From: an uncultured Alistipes sp.
GTDB lineage: Bacteria > Bacteroidota > Bacteroidia > Bacteroidales > Rikenellaceae
Reading direction: 5' to 3'
DNA: 64,000 bases
NCBI GenBank assembly: GCA_900546065.1
Contig: URBK01000003.1
Location: forward strand, 1 to 64,000
Notes under the pieces: model-generated
Told to the model about the DNA's origin: nothing
Database searches by the model: none
What the model saw: only the letters and a program-made list of their open reading frames with translations
Shown: one piece after another, positions 1 through 7,651 of the stretch
Numbering within the stretch: the first letter of the stretch is position 1
How the letters are laid out: every line of letters starts with the position of its first letter
Program-made: the position numbers and the translations under genes

Positions 1-60
1 TTTCAAAAAACCGTGTAATTGACTATATTTCAATAATTTCAAAGAACTATTTATCCACTT

Positions 61-883
61 TTACGGGACAGTAGTGATTTTACATCAAACCACAACGTGG
101 CCGAGACGAACTTGATGTTGAACGTCGTTGTATCTTATTGAAATTCTACATCAAACCACAACTTGGAGTAAGCACCTTTGCCCTGCCATAGGTTGTATCT
201 TATTGAAATTCTACATCAAACCACAACGTAGGGTCACCCGTGCAGATCGGAACGAAGTTGTATCTTATTGAAATTCTACATCAAACCACAACGGGACGGA
301 CGAATCCTCGCCATAACCAGAAGTTGTATCTTATTGAAATTCTACATCAAACCACAACGGCAGCGATGATTCTAATTCATTTCGTGGGGTTGTATCTTAT
401 TGAAATTCTACATCAAACCACAACAGAACATCGATCGTACCCTTCAGGCGATTAGTTGTATCTTATTGAAATTCTACATCAAACCACAACGGCGATCTGG
501 CCATGTGGGACACCGCGCGGTTGTATCTTATTGAAATTCTACATCAAACCACAACTTGAGGCTCTCGGTATTGTTCGTTGAACAGTTGTATCTTATTGAA
601 ATTCTACATCAAACCACAACACGTGAATATTCTTCAAGAAACCGCCATAAGTTGTATCTTATTGAAATTCTACATCAAACCACAACTTATACTCATTATT
701 TCTTCGTCCCGAATCGTTGTATCTTATTGAAATTCTACATCAAACCACAACTATGATCCTGCCATACCAGATCTCTCCTTGTTGTATCTTATTGAAATTC
801 TACATCAAACCACAACTTGTATGACATCCTCGCGGGTTGCCATATCTGTTGTATCTTATTGAAATTCTACATCAAACCACAAC
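61..883 (-). CRISPR. Type II-C CRISPR array, 12 intact repeats + 1 degenerate
   Basis: Twelve identical 36-bp repeats start at 127, 192, 257, 323, 389, 455, 520, 585, 651, 716, 781 and 848. On the + strand each begins GTTGTATCTTATTG and ends CATCAAACCACAAC. A thirteenth unit at 61-96 keeps only its last 16 or so bases, so it is the decayed leader-distal end. The 12 spacers are 29-31 bp, all different by eye; the longest (31 bp, 817-847) is next to the leader. Read on the - strand the repeat starts GTTGTGGTTTGATG, the usual form of type II-C crRNA repeats, so the array is transcribed leftward in the same direction as cas9-cas1-cas2. The anti-repeat at about 5999-6023 confirms this orientation. 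Confidence 0.98.
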
Positions 884-1020
884 GTCAGGCCTTGAATCGG
901 CTGATATATTGCATTATATATCAAGATTATCATCATTGAAAAGTTCGAATTCACACTTTGACGAAGTCAATTTGATGTATTTCAGCATGTCAAAGAACAA
1001 GACAAATATACGCAAAATAT
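884..1020 (-). promoter_or_regulatory. CRISPR leader between cas2 and array
   Basis: This 137-bp AT-rich stretch separates the cas2 stop from the leader-proximal repeat and is the expected site of spacer integration and pre-crRNA transcription. On the - strand it contains TATATTTG (1010-1003), a match to the Bacteroidetes -7 box TAnnTTTG, about 120 bp before the first repeat, although I see no clear -33 box. An 8-bp inverted repeat (TGATATAT at 902-909, ATATATCA at 916-923) lies 20-40 bp from the first repeat. Its role as leader is inferred from position and from the degenerate repeat at the other end. Confidence 0.6.
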
Positions 1021-1359
1021 CTAAAAAAACTCCAGCTGCTGAGGTATATCCGGTTTGGCCCGTTCGACCTTCCCCCAGAAATTCATAATATCACCGTACT
1101 GTTTGTCCGTCACGGCAAGAATACTCGTATATCCCGACGGCGGCATTGATCTACGCACCCGATTTATATGTACCCGCATATTCTCTTTCGATGGACAATG
1201 CCGGACATAAACCGAATATTGCATCATCGAAAAACCATCCTTCTCCAATGCCTTGCGGAATTGTGCGGCATGACGCCTCTCAGCCTTGGTATTGGTCGGC
1301 AAATCGAAAAATACAAATAACCACATAATACGGTATGCATTCAAACGCAACTCTGACAT
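1021..1359 (-). CDS. cas2: CRISPR-associated endonuclease Cas2
   Basis: Cas2 forms the structural centre of the Cas1-Cas2 integrase that inserts new spacers. The 112-residue protein has the ferredoxin-like Cas2 start RIMWLFVFFDLPT with the conserved Asp at residue 19, followed by a basic helix (KAERRHAAQFRKAL) and YSVYVRHCPS, all typical of type II Cas2. I chose the ATG at 1359 because it lies 4 bp after the cas1 stop; a longer reading from 1407 would overlap cas1 and add 16 unrelated residues. It is the last gene of the leftward cas9-cas1-cas2 operon and ends next to the leader. Confidence 0.95.
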   Translation of the reverse strand: MSELRLNAYRIMWLFVFFDLPTNTKAERRHAAQFRKALEKDGFSMMQYSVYVRHCPSKENMRVHINRVRRSMPPSGYTSILAVTDKQYGDIMNFWGKVERAKPDIPQQLEFF

Positions 1360-1363
1360 ATTT

Positions 1364-2251
1364 CTATTCCAATAATGGATATGCAATCTTTTTCTGTATT
1401 CCTGCAAAACATTTTGCCAATGACGAGGAGGTAAAAGTCAACCCGACATCAAGCGGACGTACAACCTTGTCAAATCTTGTATCTACAAACAGGAGCCGAA
1501 AAAGAGCCCCCTTAACATCTTTGGTCAATTGCTTATGACCTTGTTGGAACAGATTATAAACAATCTCATCAACATAAGGCCTGTAAGGTTCCATCACATC
1601 ATCCGCCAATGGAAAAGCGTTGTATCGGTTACGGTGGAATATCCCGAATGCAGGGAACAATCCCGAACCCATAATTGCCCGGGCAACCGCAGCCCGCAAA
1701 ATGGTATAACCATAATTGAGAAGGTTGTTGGGACAGACGCCATCGCGCGATCTAATAAATCGCGACCCAAAAAGTTCCGCCCAATAGATCTTGGCGGCGA
1801 CACCTTCACGATTATCCGCATCAGCGCTCTTGACATTCATGTAATAAGGCTTCAACCTATCACCGTCACGCCCCAACTTTCGCAACAGAGACGCCTGATT
1901 CCGAATCTTGGCCTCCACAATCTGTTTCCACAAACCTTTCTTCAACGGTTCGCTCGCCTCGATCTGGATTCGATACACTTCACCCTGCGTCCTGTTGGAA
2001 TCAAGATTCATCAACATGGCGTTGGGCATACGGTTCTCCCCACATATAATCACTGCGACATTGTTATCCGACAGTGCATTGAGCAACGGCAGCGTCACCG
2101 AGATCTGCGCATCTTCCAACACGACAAAACCTATATCTTCAATCGGCACACTTCTCTTCATCCCGGGAGCTTCCCGAGTATGGACAATCATCTGCCCGTT
2201 ACGCAAGCTCAGGCAGTAGGGTGTAGAGAAGAACAAAGCCCGTTTCAGCAT
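1364..2251 (-). CDS. cas1: CRISPR-associated endonuclease Cas1 (type II)
   Basis: Cas1 is the catalytic subunit of the spacer-acquisition integrase. The 295-residue protein has the N-terminal beta domain (LEDAQISVTLPLLNAL) and an all-alpha catalytic domain. The three metal ligands are visible: Glu149 in DNREGVAAKIYW, His206 in FGIFHRNRYNAF and Glu221 in DDVMEPYRPYVD. Its length matches type II Cas1. The ATG overlaps the end of cas9 by 7 bp (2245-2251), which suggests translational coupling. The active site is intact, so adaptation is likely functional. Confidence 0.97.
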   Translation of the reverse strand: MLKRALFFSTPYCLSLRNGQMIVHTREAPGMKRSVPIEDIGFVVLEDAQISVTLPLLNALSDNNVAVIICGENRMPNAMLMNLDSNRTQGEVYRIQIEASEPLKKGLWKQIVEAKIRNQASLLRKLGRDGDRLKPYYMNVKSADADNREGVAAKIYWAELFGSRFIRSRDGVCPNNLLNYGYTILRAAVARAIMGSGLFPAFGIFHRNRYNAFPLADDVMEPYRPYVDEIVYNLFQQGHKQLTKDVKGALFRLLFVDTRFDKVVRPLDVGLTFTSSSLAKCFAGIQKKIAYPLLE

Positions 2252-5200
2252 GGCATCTCGTGTTTGAATTTTATCTCCCCGGTAACCGTCAATTCAAAAT
2301 CGTAACCCTCAACATAAGCATTTAATTGAGTATGTAACAATGATATTACGGGTCTGTATTCTTCGGCACTATTCCACTCACCACTCTTTGCCTTCAATTC
2401 TCCAGCCGGACGAGCCTCCTGATGGAATTTCAAGGTAAGCCGACCATATGAGTTACTGGATACCGTTAGCGTACTAAATCCTGTTACCTTGTACAATCGT
2501 TTCACCAAATCCTTGCGAGAGCATTCATACAGTTCAGCCGGCGACTTCTCGTAAAACAGAACCATTGTCCCTATCTTCAAGATACACTTCAGCGGATAGC
2601 CGTTCGAATCGGCCATCGGCACCAGATCGGGACGGCCCGCTCGATCGGCACTGCGCTTAAAGTATCTGGCGGCTTCCAGATTGCTGATTATCTCGAATGT
2701 ACGTTTAGTCTTGCCTCGTTTGTCCTGCCCCTCGTATACGGCCATGCAATAGTTCCCGTCATTGGCTACATGGTAATCCTGTTTATACTCCTTATCGGAC
2801 AGATCCCGTTGTTTCCTCAACGCTATAGGTTGAGTTATACTTGGAGTAAAGATACGGACCTTGCGTATGGGTATCCGTTTCGCTTCATTCATCCATATAG
2901 TGTACTCCTCGGGATCCATCGCCTTGGCAAAACCGACTTCCCGTATTGCCTCCTTTACCCGCGACTTAACCACATCGTCCACAATCTTATCCACGTCCGA
3001 CTGCTGAAGCTGACCGAGAGACTTCCGCACGACATATTTCACCTCATCTTCACGTTTGATGGCTCCATAGAAGGTATCCTGATGCAGTTTACGGCGAGCC
3101 GTGTCGCCTTGTATATATATCGGGTTACCTTCGGAGTTAAATTTCACCTTGCCTCTGACGCGCATCTTCTTTCGCGTCTGTTTTTCCATGTTGTCGGGCG
3201 TATTGTGCGATACAAGCAGTTCATCTGCCACAGCCTTGACATCCTCGGTAAATGTAGGCCATGGTTTTTCAAAACGGGGTTTGCAACTCTCCCCATAATT
3301 GTATCGTTCCTCATCGGCCGCATACTGCGCCCACCGGTCATACTCTTTGCGACCGATACAGGCAATAGTAATGGCATCGATACAATGGTGAACATGATTG
3401 GTTCGTTCCTTCTTGGAGTATTCATCTTGCAACCCCCACATCTTGCGAAAAGCAGCTGTAGTGGCACCCTTAACCGTATAAATACGATCGAAAACAGTCT
3501 TCAAATAGAGCCTCGCATAACGGCCTATTATACCGATATCCACACCTTGTCGGTTACTGAATCCATCGGGGACTTCCGTCATTGTAAAACGCTCACATTT
3601 CCCTCGCCAATAGTCGAGCTGAATCTGAAGGTAATGGCGCCGCTGTATAGCCCCGTCTTTTTCCGTTTTTGTTGCGGCCCCTTTACTCTTCCGTACCTGT
3701 ATCTCGATCTGTTTCTGCAGATCCTCCACTCGCTTAAGCCAACCGAACGACTCGATACGTTCCATAATATCAACATGGTTGGATAATTCCGACGGCAACT
3801 TGGCACGTTTCCGTTCGCGGTTGAACCTGCTATCACAAAGCGTCTTGTTCATCTGCGAATCATCGCCACCTCTGGCTCGGGGAACGGTATGCTCAATATC
3901 AAACACGGGCGACGAACCAATAAAATCCGAAATCCCGATTTGCCGCCCCGTATATGGACATATATGATGTTGCTCCTCCCACATGCGATATTTCAATATA
4001 TCGTCCTCAGACGGCACAATCTCACGACCGCTTTCCGTCAAATATTGCTTGCGGATTTCGTCGGCATATCTTCTGTTTTCAACTTCGCGTTCTCGCAGGT
4101 ACTGCTCAATCGCCTTACGGCGGTTGGCATCATTGAGACCTCTTGCGAATTCGATATTGATCTTTGTGTCACGGTCTATCTTACCATCACGCAGAAGACG
4201 ATTGATCAAAGCCCTCAACCGAAACAGGGACCGCATTGCCATCGGATTACGGATCGAAGACGTACGTGGAGAGCCGAGCTGCATGCAACCTTCCGCATCG
4301 GGCATCACCCGACGATAGGTATCAATCATCGATGGGTGGTAAAGTCTGTCAATACGGGAAGTATCAAGACCTTGGTCGCTGAAATAGTCCGTTATGCGAC
4401 GCTCCTTGGTATCATATTTATCATACGGATTACGCCTGTAGCTGCTCAACAGGTTGGCAATATCATTTTCAATTTCACCCCGGCGTTGCCCGTCTTCATA
4501 AATATAGTGCGGAAGAGCCGCCTTGAGATTAGCCAGAAATACAGCCTCATCATAACGATAGCCTCGCCGCAAATATGGTAAAATCTTATTTATGGCATTC
4601 AGGCTCAGCGCTGCATAATCCTGCGGCAACCTTATGGAAGCGAAATCCTCGGCTTGCTCCTCCGTCAGTTGCAGATTCTCTTGTGCCCACGTTTTAAGAC
4701 GCGTCTCATCATCAAAAGAGAATAGGGCATGCCATACGTCATTAATCACCTGCTCTTCCGTTTTCCCCTCTCCAAGCCGGTACAGGCTGCATATCTCGGA
4801 AATCCAATCTGATCCAAATACTGCTACTATTGCCGCTGTTACCGGACACCCTGACACGGTAGCTGTACGGGCATAATTAAAGCGATATGGGGCCTCATTA
4901 CGATCGTTCCTACAAGCATATTTTCCTTTGCCTGCAATCTTGCGCGCAATCTCTTCAAAATCAAAATACGGTTTGCTTTTTCGCAAAAACAGAGGCGTGA
5001 TGGTCGTGATCTCGCTTTGAGACAATGGCCGCGGTTCTATCTCGCCGGGAGATGTAACTCTTACATTGTTCATCAAAGACAACATACGGAACTCCTCAAA
5101 GCGAGGATGTGATACCGGGCAGCGACTCTTTTTAGGTTCAAAAGTACATTTACCGACAAGCCCTTTCTGTGATTTCAACGGCCGTTGATAGAATATGGCG

Positions 5201-5919
5201 CGGTACATGTTTTTTCGCCACTCCTCAGGCAATTGTTGCCGTTCGCATATAGCGTCGAACTCAGCCCTGTAATGCTCGTTTCGCGATGTATGTCTACCGC
5301 GAATCTTACCTTTATGCTGATATAGCTTGTAAAAATATTCACCTATATAGTGACATCCCGCCTTCTCCATTTCCGTCGACAGACTTTTGATGCCATCTTT
5401 TACGACACCGTCTTCCTTGTCCTTGCCAACCTCTTTACGGTTACTGATGAAGCCCCGCCGCTGAGCCAGATGATAAATCGCACGGCCAAGCATATACCTG
5501 TGCTCCATCTTTTCGAGATTGAGCGTTTGTGTCAATGCGACATAACGATCGTGGTATGGATTCTTGTCCTTGTTATCATCCGTACGCTGCCATTGAAGGA
5601 ACCCATCATCAAGAGGGTAATGTTTCTTCATGCGCCACAAGTCCAACTGCTCGTCTGTCAAATACGGACATAAACCATATTTCACGAGAAGCCGAAGCAG
5701 TTCTATCTTACGCAAGCGACGGCGGAAATAATGGCGACGCAACGCCCTTGCTTCGGTTCTGTCTTGCACCGAAGGTTTTTCATTATTTTTGTCGCGGGCT
5801 ACGCCCTCCTGAAAGATGTCAACACCTCTATCCTTCAAAATATATCCTTTATCGGTATCTTCAACTATAGCCCATCCAATTGAATTGGTGCCAAGATCAA
5901 CCCCCAGAATTTTCTCCAT
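2245..5919 (-). CDS. cas9: CRISPR-associated endonuclease Cas9, type II-C
   Basis: RNA-guided DNA endonuclease of the locus. The 1224-residue protein has RuvC-I at the N terminus (ILGVDLGTNSIGWAI, Asp8), an arginine-rich bridge helix (RALRRHYFRRRLRKIELL, about 58-77), an alpha recognition lobe, RuvC-II (INIEFARG, Glu590), an HNH domain (CPYTGR...FDIEHTVPRARGG, His677), RuvC-III (HVHHCIDAIT, His845 and Asp848) and a C-terminal PAM-interacting region. All nuclease residues are present, so both DNA strands should be cut. No csn2 or cas4 gene is present, and with its gene order this fits subtype II-C. The PAM cannot be read from the sequence. GC content is lower than in the chromosome to the right. 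Confidence 0.98.
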   Translation of the reverse strand: MEKILGVDLGTNSIGWAIVEDTDKGYILKDRGVDIFQEGVARDKNNEKPSVQDRTEARALRRHYFRRRLRKIELLRLLVKYGLCPYLTDEQLDLWRMKKHYPLDDGFLQWQRTDDNKDKNPYHDRYVALTQTLNLEKMEHRYMLGRAIYHLAQRRGFISNRKEVGKDKEDGVVKDGIKSLSTEMEKAGCHYIGEYFYKLYQHKGKIRGRHTSRNEHYRAEFDAICERQQLPEEWRKNMYRAIFYQRPLKSQKGLVGKCTFEPKKSRCPVSHPRFEEFRMLSLMNNVRVTSPGEIEPRPLSQSEITTITPLFLRKSKPYFDFEEIARKIAGKGKYACRNDRNEAPYRFNYARTATVSGCPVTAAIVAVFGSDWISEICSLYRLGEGKTEEQVINDVWHALFSFDDETRLKTWAQENLQLTEEQAEDFASIRLPQDYAALSLNAINKILPYLRRGYRYDEAVFLANLKAALPHYIYEDGQRRGEIENDIANLLSSYRRNPYDKYDTKERRITDYFSDQGLDTSRIDRLYHPSMIDTYRRVMPDAEGCMQLGSPRTSSIRNPMAMRSLFRLRALINRLLRDGKIDRDTKINIEFARGLNDANRRKAIEQYLREREVENRRYADEIRKQYLTESGREIVPSEDDILKYRMWEEQHHICPYTGRQIGISDFIGSSPVFDIEHTVPRARGGDDSQMNKTLCDSRFNRERKRAKLPSELSNHVDIMERIESFGWLKRVEDLQKQIEIQVRKSKGAATKTEKDGAIQRRHYLQIQLDYWRGKCERFTMTEVPDGFSNRQGVDIGIIGRYARLYLKTVFDRIYTVKGATTAAFRKMWGLQDEYSKKERTNHVHHCIDAITIACIGRKEYDRWAQYAADEERYNYGESCKPRFEKPWPTFTEDVKAVADELLVSHNTPDNMEKQTRKKMRVRGKVKFNSEGNPIYIQGDTARRKLHQDTFYGAIKREDEVKYVVRKSLGQLQQSDVDKIVDDVVKSRVKEAIREVGFAKAMDPEEYTIWMNEAKRIPIRKVRIFTPSITQPIALRKQRDLSDKEYKQDYHVANDGNYCMAVYEGQDKRGKTKRTFEIISNLEAARYFKRSADRAGRPDLVPMADSNGYPLKCILKIGTMVLFYEKSPAELYECSRKDLVKRLYKVTGFSTLTVSSNSYGRLTLKFHQEARPAGELKAKSGEWNSAEEYRPVISLLHTQLNAYVEGYDFELTVTGEIKFKHEMPC

Positions 5920-5962
5920 AATTAATAATAATCAAGTGTTTTCTGTAAAATTAAATAAAAAA

Positions 5963-5993
5963 TTGCGAAGTTCAGATAATATATATATATTTG
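5963..5993 (+). promoter_or_regulatory. Promoter of the tracrRNA
   Basis: TTG at 5963-5965 is followed after 20 bp by TATATTTG at 5986-5993, matching the Bacteroidetes -33/-7 promoter (TTTG, TAnnTTTG). The predicted start is about 5998-6000, directly before the anti-repeat. The same AT-rich stretch must also hold the divergent cas9 promoter, for which I see no equally clear boxes. Confidence 0.65.
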
Positions 5994-5997
5994 TGAC

Positions 5998-6086
5998 GTA
6001 AGAATTCTACATCTTACCACAATAAGGCTATATGCCGAAGGTTTCAAACCTACTGTCTCCGCGTACTCCGTGGAGACTTTCTTTTC
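5998..6086 (+). ncRNA. tracrRNA of the type II-C CRISPR-Cas9 system
   Basis: The anti-repeat at about 6000-6023 shares AATTCTACATC and ACCACAA with the + strand of the repeat and differs by TT for AA in between, so it can pair with the - strand crRNA repeat as two helices separated by a bulge. After it come two small hairpins (GGC/GCC at 6026-6036; GGTT/AACC at 6040-6050) and a 9-bp terminator hairpin (GTCTCCGCG at 6055-6063, CGTGGAGAC at 6069-6077, one G-U pair) followed by TTTCTTTTC. It is divergent from cas9. Orientation, pairing and terminator all agree with the leftward array. The exact 5' end is inferred. Confidence 0.92.
6055..6086 (+). terminator. Rho-independent terminator of tracrRNA
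   Basis: Nine-base-pair stem (6055-6063 with 6069-6077), five-base loop TACTC, then TTTCTTTTC. Confidence 0.85.
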
Positions 6087-6274
6087 ATATTTCATAAATT
6101 GGAATACATCATAAAACAAACAACAAAGGCAAACAATACGTATAAAACAATATCTACTGGAATATAATATCTCGGACTACACGACTCTTATATAATTGAC
6201 TATGATAAAGAATAACAAGAAAATATATGTCAATGGTGGGATCATTATAGATACGCCGTTCTTCAGGTATAACG

Positions 6275-7021
6275 ATGCCAAATGCCTGTGCAGCACACCC
6301 CCCCGAAGGCTGTGAACAGATCGAATGCAACAGTGAGATAAATGGACAGCCCTGTATTATAATTACAGAAACATCGGCTCCATCTATTTTCAATGAATAT
6401 TATGCAAAGACATTCTTTAGCACAAGGAATGAGTGGGCCCCATTTCTGCGGAACTCTTATGATGACTGCTACGCGGAATACAGACAGCGAATTACAGACA
6501 TAACCGAACTCTCGAAGATCCAATGCTGCCAACATACCATGCAGATTCTGTTACGGCAAGTCTACTTAGGAATAATTGCAGCTGTCGATACATTCGTATG
6601 CGACACCATATTGACAAAGATTGCAGGCAGCAAGGAGAGTTTCTTCACATATTTTCAGGAATTTATATTAGCCAGATGCAATGACAAAGAAAGCAAGCAA
6701 AAGCTATATGCCTTGGAGCGCATGTGGGATGACAACGAGATGGGCAACAGTGAGCAGAATGTTTTTGACAATGTTTTGAAGGAATCGTACAGCAGTATAT
6801 CAAGAATAAAAACCACATACACAAAGCTGTTTGGTATATCAATATGCGACACAAATGGGGATATGAACAAACATTTTCGCATTCGCCATGTAATAGCACA
6901 TAGAAACGGCCGTAAAAAAGATGGTGGGCTATATGAATTTACTCTAAGAGATATTGACAACCTGATTAATGACGCAAATGGATTCGTCAAACAGATTTTA
7001 GACAAAATAAAGATGGCATAG
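6275..7021 (+). CDS. HEPN-domain protein next to CRISPR-Cas (5' end probably frameshifted)
   Basis: The reading frame gives 248 residues. Near the C terminus it has RHVIAHRNG, in which Arg204-x4-His209 is the R-x4-6-H signature of HEPN ribonucleases; it is preceded by long helices (QILLRQVYLGIIAAVDTFV), as in RiboL-PSP/MAE_28990-type HEPN proteins. Such proteins are often toxins or defence RNases. The ATG at 6275 is weak: a frame starting at ATG 6202 reads IYVNGGIIIDTPFFRYNDA and would join this one in frame if the C7 tract at 6298-6304 had six C. The gene may therefore be phase variable, broken, or affected by a sequencing error. It is AT-rich like the CRISPR block and lies just downstream of the tracrRNA on the same strand. 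The HEPN assignment rests on the motif only. Confidence 0.65.
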   Translation: MPNACAAHPPEGCEQIECNSEINGQPCIIITETSAPSIFNEYYAKTFFSTRNEWAPFLRNSYDDCYAEYRQRITDITELSKIQCCQHTMQILLRQVYLGIIAAVDTFVCDTILTKIAGSKESFFTYFQEFILARCNDKESKQKLYALERMWDDNEMGNSEQNVFDNVLKESYSSISRIKTTYTKLFGISICDTNGDMNKHFRIRHVIAHRNGRKKDGGLYEFTLRDIDNLINDANGFVKQILDKIKMA

Positions 7022-7289
7022 CAACTCTTCATAGTTGAATATTTCGAGAAAATATCCATCGCGTTAAAAATATCATGTCATATTAACAGCAGCCGGAAAA
7101 ATCGCCCTATACCGAACCGTAACAGCCAACCCGATAAAATTTACTATCCGTCGGTTCGAGGCTATTATATGGGCTGAAATAAATTAACAGCAAGACATTT
7201 ACCGCCAAAAAATGACTATCCACAAGATTCTGGCAATCCATGTTCCACTTGTGTTCCACCGACGGCGGAAATGGGGTAGTGATGAAAAG
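7022..7289. other. Intergenic stretch between the HEPN gene and the tRNA pair
   Basis: No reading frame with coding character is visible. This is where the AT-rich CRISPR block gives way to GC-rich chromosome, close to the 3' end of tRNA-Pro, a classical position for island insertion. I see no integrase or convincing att repeat inside the window. Confidence 0.4.
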
Positions 7290-7325
7290 AAAAGCCTCGA
7301 TATTCGACTGAATATCAAGGCTTTT
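7290..7325 (-). terminator. Terminator of the tRNA-Met/tRNA-Pro transcript
   Basis: Inverted repeat of 15 bp with one mismatch (7291-7305 with 7310-7324, loop GACT). Read on the - strand it is followed by TTTTCTTTTC and lies just downstream of tRNA-Pro. Confidence 0.85.
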
Positions 7326-7332
7326 CGATTAG

Positions 7333-7407
7333 TCGGGATGACTGGATTCGAACCAGCGACAACACGCCCCCCAGACGTGTACTCTAACCGGGCTGAGCTA
7401 CATCCCG
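7333..7407 (-). tRNA. tRNA-Pro (GGG)
   Basis: On the - strand the gene starts CGGGATG, which pairs with CATCCCG at the 3' end. The D arm is GCTC/GAGT, the anticodon stem CACGT/GCGTG encloses loop CTGGGGG with anticodon GGG, and the T loop is TTCGAAT. CCA is not encoded. It is the second gene of a two-tRNA transcript. Confidence 0.95.
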
Positions 7408-7447
7408 AACTTGACGCTGAGACCTTCGTCGGGGTGATCTCCGCGTG

Positions 7448-7521
7448 TAGCGAGAGAGAGACTTGAACTCTCGACCTCATGATTATGAATCATGCGCTCT
7501 AACCAGCTGAGCTATCTCGCC
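7448..7521 (-). tRNA. tRNA-Met (CAT), elongator type
   Basis: The - strand begins GGCGAGA and ends TCTCGCT plus discriminator A. The anticodon stem CATGA/TCATG encloses TTCATAA, anticodon CAT. It lacks the three G-C pairs expected in the initiator anticodon stem, so elongator Met is preferred; a lysidine-modified Ile tRNA cannot be fully excluded. Confidence 0.92.
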
Positions 7522-7651
7522 ATCTTTCAATTGCGGTGCAAAGATAAGCCAAATTTTTATTCCTGCAAAACTTTTTCCGAAAAAATATACGTCTTGCCGA
7601 AAATTTACCCGGCACGACATTTGCCATCGATAACGGCAAATCCGCCGCTGC

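Noticed and set aside
51..59. DnaA-box-like TTATCCACT near the left edge
   Set aside because: Single imperfect site beside the decayed CRISPR repeat with no other origin features.
240..1088. Open frames with the repeated peptide LYLIEILHQTTT
   Set aside because: They are translations of the 36-bp CRISPR repeat, whose length is a multiple of three.
2770..5870. Long + strand frames opposite cas9
   Set aside because: Antisense shadows of a gene with intact catalytic motifs on the - strand.
5922..6119. Short - strand frame across the tracrRNA
   Set aside because: The region is explained by the tracrRNA promoter, anti-repeat and terminator; the frame has no protein character.
7022..7332. Attachment site for an integrative element at tRNA-Pro
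   Set aside because: No duplicated tRNA 3' end or integrase is visible inside the window, so it stays speculation.
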